Positions 11,419 through 21,846 of a stretch of DNA of 64,000 bases are shown here, piece by piece. The stretch covers positions 391,596 to 455,595 of the forward strand of contig JASJFT010000013.1 in the NCBI GenBank assembly GCA_030770425.1. Reading direction: 5' to 3'. The DNA is from Darksidea phi. Lineage: Eukaryota; Ascomycota; Dothideomycetes; Pleosporales; Lentitheciaceae. The position numbers and the translations under genes were made by a program. Position 1 is the stretch's first letter. Every line of letters starts with the position of its first letter. The notes under the pieces were generated by a model. That model saw only the letters and a list, made by a program, of their open reading frames with translations. It did no database searches and was not told the DNA's origin.

Positions 11419-13176
11419 TCAATAGCCATTAACTCCGTTAACGCCATTCAAACTGCCAACCCCGTCAAGCTTTCCCTCCTCCTTCATCTTCCTCTGCCAC
11501 GGCAGCGGCTCCATCGCCGGCTTCGCTGGCCCCACACTTCCCCCTTCTTTCCTCCTCTCAGCCCAGTCATCTACTTCTTTCTGCTCGACAAAGTTACCAT
11601 GCAAACCGAGTCTAAGCTTAACAGGCAGGTGTATCGCAGCCAGCGGTCCCTGACTGAGATTCAGCGCATCAAAGATGAGAATATCGTTCCTCAACACATC
11701 AAGGTGGTTCAGCAAGGCCATCAGATAGCCCTCCCCTTCAGCGGCCGAATCGGATTTTGGGATAAAGACGGGTTCTTGGAAGGTACACGTCGGGCCCGCC
11801 CACCACGTGTCTTTCTTCCCGGATTTCCATTCGTAGTGACCCAGCACGTTGAATAGTCCACCCGCCGGCGGCCCACATTTCTGGAAGTCATACGGCTTTT
11901 CGGGGTCGATGTTACATTGCCAGAAGTGATTGTAAGGTTTTGTGAGCACGCGGTCATCTATACGGGAGAATTCGCCGTTAATGCCAAACAAACGGGCAGG
12001 CTTGACACGCGTGTGCGTAGGCGCCTTGGGGTCAAAGATCCAGCGATAGGTATCAGCAATGAGTTTGTTGCGTTGGAGGAGCGTAGTTGGAGTGTTGGCG
12101 TGCGAGTCTGGCGGGAAAAAGTAGAAGACATTGTCAGAGGCTACGGTTAGGTCTACGACGATCTTGCCAGACTCGTCTTCGTAAGAGCCTGCTACGTGGC
12201 CGTGAAAGCCTTGGTACAATCAGTATCTGTTTACGTTTTGCGCGAAAGATGATATGAACTTACCGTTGTCCGCGCGTAGCCACACAATGTCTTCAGGCTT
12301 GCCATTCCGTCTGGGAACGATGCCGTACCATTGGTCTTCATTCGGGTCCCAAGCGAAGTGGTTGCCGCCTTTCTTTAAGCGATCTGCATTGACTTTGATA
12401 GGGGTGAGAGGTAGAATGAGGTAGTTCTTCGTGATGGCGCAATCGTGGATCATACCACAGAAGGGTGCTTTGTACCAGCACTCCTCTGTCTTTTTTCCGT
12501 CCTTGTCGATCGTATAGACAACGATATCGCAACTAGCATCGTGACCATCGCCCCCGGCTTCGTATCCGTAGCATACCATCTCTCCGGTATCTGGATCAAA
12601 TTTGGGGTGTGCGGTGAACGTTGGCGATTGCACTTGACCGTCAAAGTCGTATCGTCCAATCGTCTGAAGAGTTACTGGGTCCATAGCGAACGGCGGTCCA
12701 TCTTCTTTCATCGCCAGTAGTACGCCCCTCCAGAAAACAACATTGGTATTTGATGCTGTCCTTATAATGCCCTTTACCATCTCATTGTCCGTATAAGGAT
12801 TCCTGTACTTTCCCAGAAGCGCTTTTCTAGCTTTCGTTTCCGCCTTGAATCGGTCGGTATGCACGAACCGCTGCTTGAAGTCCACATGCCCATTCTCGAA
12901 TCTGAAGGCAGATACCGAGCCATCTCCATTAAAATGTATATCCTCTTCGAACATCGGTGGGAAACGGTGATCTGGCTGTACGCGGTAAAAGGTCCCGTTT
13001 ATATCTTTGGGAATCGTGCCAGTCGTTTCAAGCTCGAAGATGTCGGCCTCTAAGCGCGACGGCTTGTTGAAGCCCTGAAAGAAACCCGTATCAGGGAATT
13101 TGACCTGGTCGCCGGAGCGCTTTCCCTCATGGTAGGCCGGCGCTGGCGGAGCAGCGAGTGAGAAAATGTGTGCCAT
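11419..13176 (-). CDS. carotenoid-oxygenase-family dioxygenase, stilbene-cleaving type
   Basis: Two exons on the minus strand, 13176-12264 and 12209-11419, separated by a 54-bp GTAAGT...AAG intron, give 567 residues. The start chosen ([11 protein letters not shown]) gives the usual family length; an upstream in-frame ATG at 13296 adds 40 residues that look unrelated. The fold is a seven-bladed propeller with a four-His non-haem Fe(II) site. Candidate ligands are His190 (FTAHPKFD), His244 (GMIHDCA), His307 (GFHGH) and His508 (RLGLHGNF), with spacing as in fungal CAO-1/RCO enzymes. Residues that bind the 4-hydroxyl of stilbenes in that subfamily are a Tyr and a Lys; here Tyr128 (YRNPYTD) and Lys157 (LAMKEDG) sit in the matching places. 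That favours cleavage of a hydroxystilbene over a carotenoid. No membrane segment or signal peptide is seen. Divergent from the amidohydrolase gene at 13691. Confidence 0.88.
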
Positions 13177-13690
13177 GTTGAAAGTTTGGCTGCAACAGAC
13201 CGACGCTAACAGCTTTCCTTCCGAAACTTGCGTATTATATCCAAGCAGCTTCGGAAAGACCAGAGCGTGGTGGTGTGACAGCATGTACCGCGGCACTCAC
13301 CTCTAAGAATGGTGTTCCTCTTCGGGCCATGTGGGGAACGTGTACGCAGTAGCGCGCGGGGTTACGCGCCCGTAAAGGCAGGGATCCATAAACCATCGGT
13401 TTGATGGAACCGATTAGAGGTCCTGTAGCGCTGTGGGGTCATTGTTGGGGTAGCGGCTGTTATGGAGGGTAGCTGTACCGGGTACTCTTCGGGTATGCAG
13501 ATTTACTATGCAAGTCATACATGTGGTGGAAGTTTCGGCAATGCAACTTCCAGCCTGGGAGTTGCCCGTCTCGCAGAATTAAAGCGCTTTCGTAGTGACT
13601 ACCCATCTGGGCGTATTATCTTCTTCTGTGCGAAGAGAAACACGTACTTGTGTCAGAATCCTCTCAAAAGTACAGTCGGCTTGAAGCAAA
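13177..13690. promoter_or_regulatory. shared divergent promoter of dioxygenase and decarboxylase genes
   Basis: 514 bp separate the two start codons, so both promoters must lie here. It contains the palindrome at 13395-13414. I did not find a clear TATA box. Confidence 0.7.
13395..13414. promoter_or_regulatory. perfect inverted repeat, candidate Zn2Cys6 binding site
   Basis: ATCGGTT-N6-AACCGAT: the 7-bp arms match perfectly. Read as a zinc-cluster site it is CGG-N10-CCG, the spacing known for inverted CGG sites bound by some dimeric Zn2Cys6 proteins (Put3 uses N10). It lies 219 bp upstream of the dioxygenase start and 277 bp upstream of the decarboxylase start. Binding is an inference. Confidence 0.6.
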
Positions 13691-14815
13691 ATGAAGGGAA
13701 CAATAGCAGTTGAGGAGGCCATCATCGACCAAGCAGGCGTAGAGGCGCATACCTTTGCTCAGTTTCAGAGTTTGATGCGGCCGGGAAGCGACCAAACAAC
13801 CGGACTTTCCGCTCACGAGAAACGCCTGCTTGACATCCACGATGAACGTCTAAAGAGCATGGATGAGCATGGCGTGGAGTACATGTTACTCTCATTGACG
13901 TCGCCCGGTGCGCAAGGCGAAGCGGATCCGGAGAAAGCTAAGAACATGGCCCAAGTCGCAAACGACTACCTCTCCGCCGAGGTGAAGAAGAATCCACAAA
14001 GATTTGGAGCTCTGGCTGCGTTATCGATGCATAACGCTAAGGATGCCGCGGACGAGCTGAGGAGAGCAGTCAAAGAGCTGGGTATGTTTGGTGGGTTGGT
14101 GAACGACTTCCAATCGAAAGGCGCCGAGGCAGAAGAGAAGGTATACTTTGACACGCCAGATTACGATCCGTTCTGGGAGACTGTGCAGGAGCTGGATGTG
14201 CCAATATACTTCCATCCCCGATATGCCATACCGCAGGATCTGGCGCCTGGGACAAAATATGGCGACCGGAAGCACCTTTTAGGCGCGGGCGTGCAATTCC
14301 ACCTCGACCTAAGCTGGCATTTATACGCAATATGTTCTTCGGGTATCTTTGACCGGTACCCCAAAGTTCAGATAGTAGCAGGACATCTCGGAGAAGGGTG
14401 AGCATTGGACGATACGAACCGCAACATGATTCTGACATAGTATAGCATACCTTTCAATTTATGGAGAGCAAGCCACTGGATCAATCATCCATTCAAACGC
14501 GGTTCGAGACCGATGAAGCAGGACTACAGCTACTACTGGACCCACAACGTCTCCATCACAACCTCGGGAAACTATAACACCCGTGGCCTGAAGTACTGTA
14601 TCGAGGAGCTCGGGCTGGACCGGTGTCTGTATGCTATCGGTGAGTGTGTTACCTAGCCGGAGATGCAATATCGACTGACTGCTGCAGATACGCCGTACGA
14701 GACTGTTGAAGAGGGTCAGAACTGGTGGAAGACCGTCGATCTCCCTGCGGAGCAAAAAGAGGCGGTGGCGAGGAAGAATGCAATCAGGCTGTTCAAGCTG
14801 CCGCTGGAAGAGTAG
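13691..14815 (+). CDS. amidohydrolase-family aromatic decarboxylase (2,3-DHBA / gamma-resorcylate decarboxylase type)
   Basis: Exons 13691-14397, 14446-14639 and 14688-14815 (introns GTGAGC...ATAG and GTGAGT...GCAG, phases agree) give 342 residues, the normal length of this TIM-barrel family. Metal-site candidates are Glu8 near the N terminus (MKGTIAVEEA), His175 (YFHPRY), His232 in the GHLGEG motif and Asp301 in DTPYE. The GHLGEGIPF...LWR block is diagnostic of non-oxidative hydroxybenzoate decarboxylases such as 2,3-dihydroxybenzoate and gamma-resorcylate decarboxylases. The likely reaction is loss of CO2 from a hydroxylated benzoate to give a phenol, possibly reversible. The exact substrate cannot be read from the sequence. 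It shares a promoter region with the dioxygenase, consistent with action on the same pathway. Confidence 0.9.
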
Positions 14816-14979
14816 GCCGTGGATAGAAAATGGAACCACATGCATCAGACAGTCTACCCTATGTTGGCGTTCATCAACGAAATAGGGTCTTGAATATTAC
14901 TAGTGATTGATGGCAGATTAGGCGTCACATTTAGTTAGGAAGCGCAGAATATCGCTCAGCGTTTGTAATTGATTGATAA

Positions 14980-15892
14980 CTATGCCTCAGACTTCGGCTT
15001 GCTGAGCGTCAGTGGAGGGGTGCTAGTGCTTGCATCTTTGCCAAACTCAGGCGCGCGCAAGTCGTCGTCTGCCACCTGCTCGCCCGTAATCGGATGCTCG
15101 TAGTGGAACGGTACCACACGCGTATCCGGCCAGAGCATAGGATGCTCGCAAAGCTCATCCGGCCCATTCGGGTCCTCGGGGAATGTCGAGGACAAGAACG
15201 GTATGTAGTTGGGCTTGGTGTGCGACCATCCCTTCTCGAACGTTGCGTGCCAGAAGGGGAAGTACTTCAGTCTGAAGATCTTCCACACTCCATTCTCTTT
15301 GATGTACTCGTTCTCGTAGATGCCTCCTTCCCACCATTGTACGAGTCCACGAGGGTGTGTGTCCTTGACGCTCTCGTGCGTGCCGGCCGACATCATGCTG
15401 CGGAAGCGGCCCTTCGCACGGGTGCCGTCGGGATTCACGTCGACAATGCCCTGAATCTGAGGGTGGTCGAGCAGGAAGCCATGCACAGGGCCATTACGAC
15501 CGTTAACAAAGGCCTTCGAGAAGCGGCCGATGTAAAGCCGCTTCACGCCTTCTTTGCCATTGTAGCGGCCGCCGAGAAACTCAACGCAGGTGTCGGGGTG
15601 GTCGGCGAACAGCTCAGCAACCTAACATTGTCAGCAATCGAAGTGGCGTATGCAATTGAGCGTCTCACCTCCTTGTAGAGGCACTTGTCGAGATAATAGC
15701 CGTACTTGTATTGAAGTTTGCGGACTTCCTCTTGATCTGAACGATGTTAGCGCGCTTCAGCATGAGTATGTAAGCGCCGAACTCACCACTCAGACGCGTC
15801 ACCTGCTGCTGCAATTGCGCAACCACATACTTGAGCTCTTCGACTTCGCTGTCCATGTTTGATCGCTTCCTTTTCAAATTGCTTCCGTCCAT
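14980..15892 (-). CDS. SnoaL-like (NTF2-fold) protein of the cluster
   Basis: Three exons on the minus strand, 15892-15787, 15736-15669 and 15621-14980, with phase-consistent GTGAGT/GTGAGA introns, give 271 residues. The first ~45 residues are basic and then coiled-coil-like (SEVEELKYVVAQLQQQVTRL). The core follows as a SnoaL_4/NTF2-like cone: an early helix with YKYGYYLDKC, then EFLGGRYNGKEGV, a strand with VHGFLLDHPQI, and WWEGGIYENEYIKENGVWKI, as in SnoaL-like hydroxylases and dehydratases. The C-terminal ~90 residues (Pro-rich, from SSTFPEDPNGP) are an extension. It lies between the decarboxylase and the ALDH gene and is divergent from the latter, so it is probably co-regulated. Its reaction is unknown; dehydration, hydration or isomerisation of a ring intermediate would suit the fold. 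Not scytalone dehydratase on visible motifs. Confidence 0.8.
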
Positions 15893-16378
15893 TTTTTTGA
15901 TGTCTAGAAAAAGATGCGTCTTTTAAGATGGAAGCTCGAGGCCTGACTCGCTGCCACGGTGAGCTCCAAATGTCCCATGCCCTGCATGGAGCCATTCCCT
16001 GGAAAACCAACTCCCGATCCGGGGAGCAATAGCCTCCTTTCATTTCGCCGGCAATTAATCTACATCACACTGTAGTTAGCGGGCGCATCTAGCCGATGGA
16101 CTATCTTGGTGGGGTAGCGCCGAGACATGTGGGGTCTACGGCGAACGCTCCGTGACGGACTCGACCCCGTCATCCATGCGAAGCGTATCTGATTGACGTT
16201 TCTGACTACGAGTGCAGATCTACAGCCAGGTCGTCGCGCCTCTCTTTCCACGCGCGCAATCCAAAGGTAGTTAATCCGTCGCACTACTAAAGCGCCTGTC
16301 AGCCCAGTCCGATTCGATTTTCCTATAATTCATTTTCACTTGATACTACGACCACACTCGCCCCTCGGAACAGACACA
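15893..16378. promoter_or_regulatory. shared divergent promoter of SnoaL-like and ALDH genes
   Basis: 486 bp lie between the two start codons. The half-site CCGAT of the 13395 palindrome occurs singly several times (for example near 16014, 16093 and 16309), but I see no full CGG-N10-CCG copy. CGG/CCG triplets are frequent. Confidence 0.5.
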
Positions 16379-17983
16379 ATGAGCCTTCCGGAGCAAATTG
16401 AGACGCGTCTATTCATCAATGGGGAGGTAAAGTACTATTCCCATAATCGGCTGCTTCCAGCTTACTCTGCACAGTTCGTAGAGTCTTCGAATGGCAAGAC
16501 ATTCGATATCACCAACCCCGCCTCGTTGAAGCTAGTTGCAAAAGGTGTGTATCACTGCGTGTTATGGGCTCAAACGCACCTAACGAGTATCGCAGTACAC
16601 GAAGCATCTGAGCAAGATACAGACCGGGCTGTGGCCGCCGCCAAAGAAGCATTCCCGTCATGGTCAGCCCTTTCACCAGACCAGCGTGCACCTTATTTCA
16701 AGAAGCTTGCAAAGCTTGTTCGGGAGAGCAACGATGAGTTGGCGGCTCTTGAGGCAGCTTCAATGGGTAAACCTATGGGCGCGTTCTTCGATGCCTATGC
16801 CTGTGCTTCCAAATGGGAACACTACTCTGAAGTGGGCTACTCTGTGCAAGGAACAACAAGTGTGCAGACACCTGGTTACATCAATATGACCCTACGTCAA
16901 CCGTACGGTGTGGTTGCTGCCATTATACCCTGGAACGTGCCGCTTCTGTTCCTGGCGGGCAAGCTGGCACCCGCACTCATTGTAGGAAATACAGTAGTAT
17001 TGAAGAGCAGTGAGAAAGCTCCTTTGACCGTACGTCGAATTTCACAGAGTAGGCCTACTATCGCTAATCCACTATACGTGTAGTCTATCAAGTTAGCCAC
17101 TCTCGTCCAGAAGGCGGGGTTTCCACCTGGCGTCATAAACATCATTACTGGATTCGGCAACGTGAGCGGATCAATCCTCAGCCATCACATGGATGTGCGC
17201 GCGCTATCGTTTACCGGCTCGGGACGCACCGGTCGCCTCATTCAAGCGGCTGCCGCGAAGTCGAATCTCAAACAAGTCTATCTCGAGCTAGGCGGTAAAT
17301 CCCCCGCTGTCGTTTTCGAAGACGCCGATCTCGAAAAAGCTGTCAAGGAAACGGCCTACAGCATCCAATGGAATTCAGGCCAAGTATGCATGGCCAACTC
17401 ACGCGTGTATGTCCAGGACACTATTTCCGAGAAGTACATAGAGCTGTTCAAGGAGTACTTCACCAAGCAAGTCGCAATGGGCGATCCCTTGGAAAAGGGC
17501 GTCAATCACGGCCCGCAAGCAGATGAGGTTCAGCACAAAACCGTGCTGCGATATCTAGAGATGGGTAAGCAGTCCGGTGACCTGATCATCGGTGGCGCTG
17601 CTCCTTCCGACCGCGAAGGCTACTATATCCAGCCAACCATCTTCACCAATACTCCAGAGGATGCAACCATTATGAAAGAGGAGGTCTTTGGGCCGGTGGT
17701 CAACATCAACGTGTTCAAGACCGAAGAAGAGGTACTAGCAAAAGCGAACAACACCGAGTATGGACTGTACGCTGCTGTCTATACCAAGAATATTGATCGT
17801 GCGTTGCGCTTCGCCAAGGGACTTGAGGCCGGTACCGTAGGTGTAAATTGCACGAGTCCGTCGACCGGAAAAGACATGCCTTTTGGAGGATATAAGTCTA
17901 GCGGCTCTGGGAGGGAAGGGGAGCCTCACTATACTTTAAACAACTTCCTTGAGACCAAGTCAGTCATCATCAAGATTGACTAG
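16379..17983 (+). CDS. NAD(P)-dependent aldehyde dehydrogenase
   Basis: Exons 16379-16426, 16475-16544, 16596-17029 and 17084-17983, with consistent phases, give 483 residues, the normal size of soluble class-1/2-like ALDHs. Landmarks in order are the oxyanion Asn motif (IIPWNVPL), the adenine-site Lys (VVLKSSEKAPLT), the Rossmann GSGRTG loop, the general-base Glu (LELGGKSP), the catalytic Cys (NSGQVCMANSR) and the late EEVFGPV and GGYKSSGSGRE blocks. No targeting peptide is apparent. In this cluster the natural job would be to oxidise the hydroxybenzaldehydes released by stilbene cleavage to hydroxybenzoates. It is divergent from the SnoaL-like gene and followed by the cluster regulator on the same strand. 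Confidence 0.95.
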
Positions 17984-18304
17984 TAATGTCGGGAAGGCCC
18001 ACAAGTGCATGTCGTTCTCAATGTATTCTGCTTTTTTGTTCAAAAAGTCGCTGCCTCCGCCATATTAGCCGCTCGGTTATGCGCTCAAACAAGCTTACCG
18101 CGCCCGCGTTAGTGCTCCCCACTTTAACACATGGAGGGGATCCCCCGCATTTCTCCAAACCTCGATTTTCCTCACCCCCATCGTGACGGGGCGGACGGAC
18201 TTCCTATCATCGAAGTCCCACATTCCACGCTCGGCTTTCGTATGATAGTCCTGACAGATTAGGACCTTTCTACCGGCTTCAGCATTCCGGACTTCGGCCA
18301 AAAG
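17984..18304. other. intergenic / promoter of the cluster regulator
   Basis: This holds the ALDH 3' UTR and the leader of the next gene. I recognised no motif. Confidence 0.5.
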
Positions 18305-20731
18305 ATGACCGAGGCTTCGGCTTCAACGAACCTACCTCTGCCACATGCACCCATCAGAGGCCCGAGCAGCCACCGCGTGCACAGTAGCTGTGACAGATGT
18401 CGGAGTAGGAAGACGAAGGCAAGCCATCCCCTCTGCACTGATCCTTGCCAAGCCGTTGACTGTGACCACAGTGCATCGATCCGAGTACGTCGGACCTCTC
18501 TTACATCACTCCGACGACGATTGCCAGAAATACTAACCACCAATAGTTCCTGGGCCTTGCCGATACTGCGCTCGCACTGGCGCATCATGCCAGATAGCCA
18601 CGCCCCGCCGGAAGCGGCCGTATTATCATGTCACCGAAGAGGAGTATCAGTGTTCGATGCGCATCTTAGAGCACTTCTTTCCCGACCGTGAGCTCAACCT
18701 GACAAACTTGAGAGAGATCGCCAAAGATGTTGTCGATGGCAAAATTGTGAGCCCAGGCTCTGGACAGGCGCACATGTCTACGACTAGCGAAGAAGACTAC
18801 CCAGAGGATGAGGACAGTTCCGAGGGTGCTGAGCCTGCTGCCGAGGCGGTAAATGACCTTCATGAGCCCCTAGGATGCATGATGAAAGACTCGCTCGGGA
18901 GATACAGTAGGCAAACTTTCCATTGAAAACTTGGTGTAAGGCTAACTGTCTAGGATATGTTGGTGCGCATTCAGAGATACCTTTCAACGCAGCAGTTTGC
19001 GCAATGGGCAACGGATCGCGAAAAAACCCCAACATCATCGCGTCCCCAAAGGTCGGGTCTTATCCTCCAGCGCTTCCCAATCCAGCGCCGACTGTGGACT
19101 CCGACTGGAGCAACCGCTTCTACCTACCCCGGCGAGAGCTAGGCGACTTCTACATCTCGAGATTCCTAGAAAGTGTACACTGCACTCATTGGTTCTATTC
19201 AATCGAAACGTTTCTCTACCGAGTGGACAACACATACGCTGGAAGGGCCCCGACGCCTTCCAACTCTTGGATGTGTTCCTTATATGTCATCTTTGCCATT
19301 GGAGCAGCGCACTATGAGGAACCGACCGGCCAGTCGCCACTACCTGCTGGCTCACCTGCCGCCTCAGACGACCGGGCATCCGCCGACTATATCACTCTGG
19401 CGAAACAGTTGATTCCTACTGTCTACGATGAAGCGGATCTCGATAGCATACGAGCATTAGCTATTATGGTGAGACATTCCCTGGAAGAAATTTTTTCGAC
19501 TAATACAGTCTAGAGCATCGCTATGGAAAACCTCATGTCAAGAACGAGCTCGTACCTGTATATGGGCGCGAGCATACAAATGGCATATTCGCTTGGTCTG
19601 CACCGGGACCAAGCCCCAGACTCTGCGTCATCCATGGAACGGGAACAGAACCGCCGTATCTGGTGGACGCTTTTTACACTGGATCAAGAGATTGCTTCCA
19701 GAGGAGGAAGCCCAACCCTTATCGATGAGCGGCATTTGAAGATATCAACCCCACTTCCATCTGAGCAGGCAAGTGCCGAAACGATCCGGGAGAGTACTTC
19801 AGAAGCTTATATAAGACAGATACTGTATCCTGGAATGCATACCCCGCTAGCATGGCAGTCAACGTCTGTGTCTCTATGCCGTTTCAAGAGAGAAATCATC
19901 CAAGCAGTCTACACAGAACGCTTAACGAACTCGCGGACGATATCCTTTTCGACGATCTCTAATCTCCTCCTCTCCCTGCAGAAATGGCTCCAACTGATTC
20001 CCCCCCATCTCAAGCACGACGTCCCTGCCCCACCAACCCACAAACGCGCCGTCGCAGTCCTCCACCTACATTACTGGGGCTCAACGATCCTGCTCTGTCG
20101 GCCCTTCCTCCTCTACCTCGTTCTCAGACATAGCGCCCTCGCGTCGAACAAGAAGGTATGGTTTGAGCGTATGGGCAAAGCGTGCATCGATGCGGCGGTG
20201 AAGAGTATTGCGATTCTACAGCAGATGGCGGACGATAACTCGTTGTCAAGCCTGACTGCTTTTGATAGCACATGTTTCCTGAGGATCATCATGATATTCG
20301 TTCTCGCATATGCGTACACAAAGCTACCGCAGTACCGCACGCATATCGAGACTTCTATCAACCTTCTCCGCGGTATGGAGCAAGTTGGTTTCTGCAAGAT
20401 GGTTACGGAGGAGACGCCTTTGCGGCTTGCTGACCTGGGCATTACTTTTACGACAGTCGACAGCAAAGATACCAATACCGGCGTCCTTCTCGACGACGAG
20501 CTCATTGCCCAGATCTGGGGCAATTTTGATCCGTAAGTGCAAGCCCCCTCTTAGCTGGAAGCGCTCGACTAATTGTTTCGAAGGAACTTCATGACGCCCT
20601 TGCAAACGCAGCAGAGTCTCGATCTTGTATTTGACGACACAAGTCCGTTTGAAATGATGGAATTTACGAGTTTGGACGATTCGATTGTGATCGATCCGTC
20701 GCAGGTTTATTCGAGCTTCGACTTCCGGTGA
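18305..20731 (+). CDS. Zn2Cys6 transcription factor, likely pathway-specific regulator of the cluster
   Basis: Six exons (18305-18418, 18472-18484, 18547-18906, 18954-19468, 19514-20532, 20584-20731) give 722 residues with all phases agreeing. The zinc cluster is only restored when intron 1 is taken as GC-AG and a 13-nt exon is included: C-x2-C-x6-C-x7-C-x2-C-x6-C, reading CDRCRSRKTKC then CRYCARTGASC. An acidic linker follows (SEEDYPEDEDSSEG), then a Fungal_trans-type domain with ASIQMAYSLGLHRD and RRIWWTLFTLDQEIASRGG. The last exon is acidic and hydrophobic, a possible activation tail. Its position between the ALDH and MFS genes suggests it controls this cluster, and it is the natural candidate to bind the CGG-N10-CCG palindrome at 13395. 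Confidence 0.88.
18419..18471 (+). other. non-canonical GC-AG intron inside the zinc-cluster coding region
   Basis: The donor is AAG|GCAAGC and the acceptor CACAG|TGC; the intron is 53 bp with TTGAC/GTGAC branch-like sequences. Splicing here puts KTK next to the third cluster cysteine. Without it the frame yields no zinc cluster. Confidence 0.7.
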
Positions 20732-21846
20732 AACATGGGAATGCACAGCACACCCTTCGCAAATACCTTTGCAAATGCTCGGTAGCCATATGGGCTTTGA
20801 CACCTTTGCCGTCATGTCATGGGAACGTGCCCAAGAACCTGAGACCAGCAGCATGCTTTTCATCTAGTCGCAGTACCTAACACAACCTGATATCGGAAGC
20901 ACGCTGATGTCGAATCATGTCGGCAAATACAGCGGGCCCTGATTTGGGAAGGTTTGGGCAGCGTTTGCCAACCTACGATTTTTCACGGCGCCACATCTCG
21001 GGGAAATGTATCAATTTGTTGAGTAGATACCTCCCGCTCAGCAGTACCCGCAAATGCCAATTTCATCTGGATAGCGGCGGAATGGCCATTGCTTCTTTTA
21101 GGATGCTATCGAGACCCCGTCAGCTGGACTCGATGGCTTTGTGCGCTCGGGGCAGATCTAGGCACTGGGCTTGAGCTTTCTGATACATACACGAGGGAAG
21201 ACATCTCAGCGAGCAGGATAAATGTGTAGTCTATGACGACCTATATGACTTGTGCATCCAGATGTTTTAGAGTACATGAATTCATATTCTCGCGATTACG
21301 GCCATGCTTCCTCCTAAGAAGAGGATGAATGCTAAAAGCCTGACCCTGTCGTATCTCCACAACCCCTTTTGCGTCGAGGCACCTGGCGCATGAAAAGCCC
21401 CTCATTAGCTAATACGCTTGCAGGGACCTTCTGACGCCCGTATTGGGCAGTGCAATCTCCACTCATCAACCTTTCGGCTGTGATTCGTAGCACGGTGCAG
21501 ATCATAAAGCTAGCCGTTCCGCTGGGAGCCGGCAGATATCCGAGCCCTTAACTGCAACCGTTCTCGCATATACCCCAAGCAACTCGTCCACTTGTTCACA
21601 TGTGCTGTCCACCGATCGACAGGGATGCGCATGCATTAACCATGCATCGAGCTTTGTGCAGATGCGGGGCCGGTTGGGCGGTCTGATAGGGTAAACTTTA
21701 CGCTGCATCTCAACATTGGGGAAGCGAGTATTTGTAAGATACTTATAACTGGATGGGGTCTGGATTGGGATCTGTGGTACGCTCGTTCTTTCGCGCGTCT
21801 TTGGTTTTACTTTCGAAAGGCTTATCTTAAACGGAGAGCGGTCACG
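20732..21846. other. intergenic, 1.1 kb upstream of the transporter gene
   Basis: No coding signal. It contains scattered CCGAT/CGG triplets but no clear palindrome. Presumably it includes the MFS promoter. Confidence 0.5.

Noticed and set aside
20917..21174. 85-codon plus frame between the regulator and the transporter.
   Set aside because: No motif and no start context; falls in a normal intergenic region.
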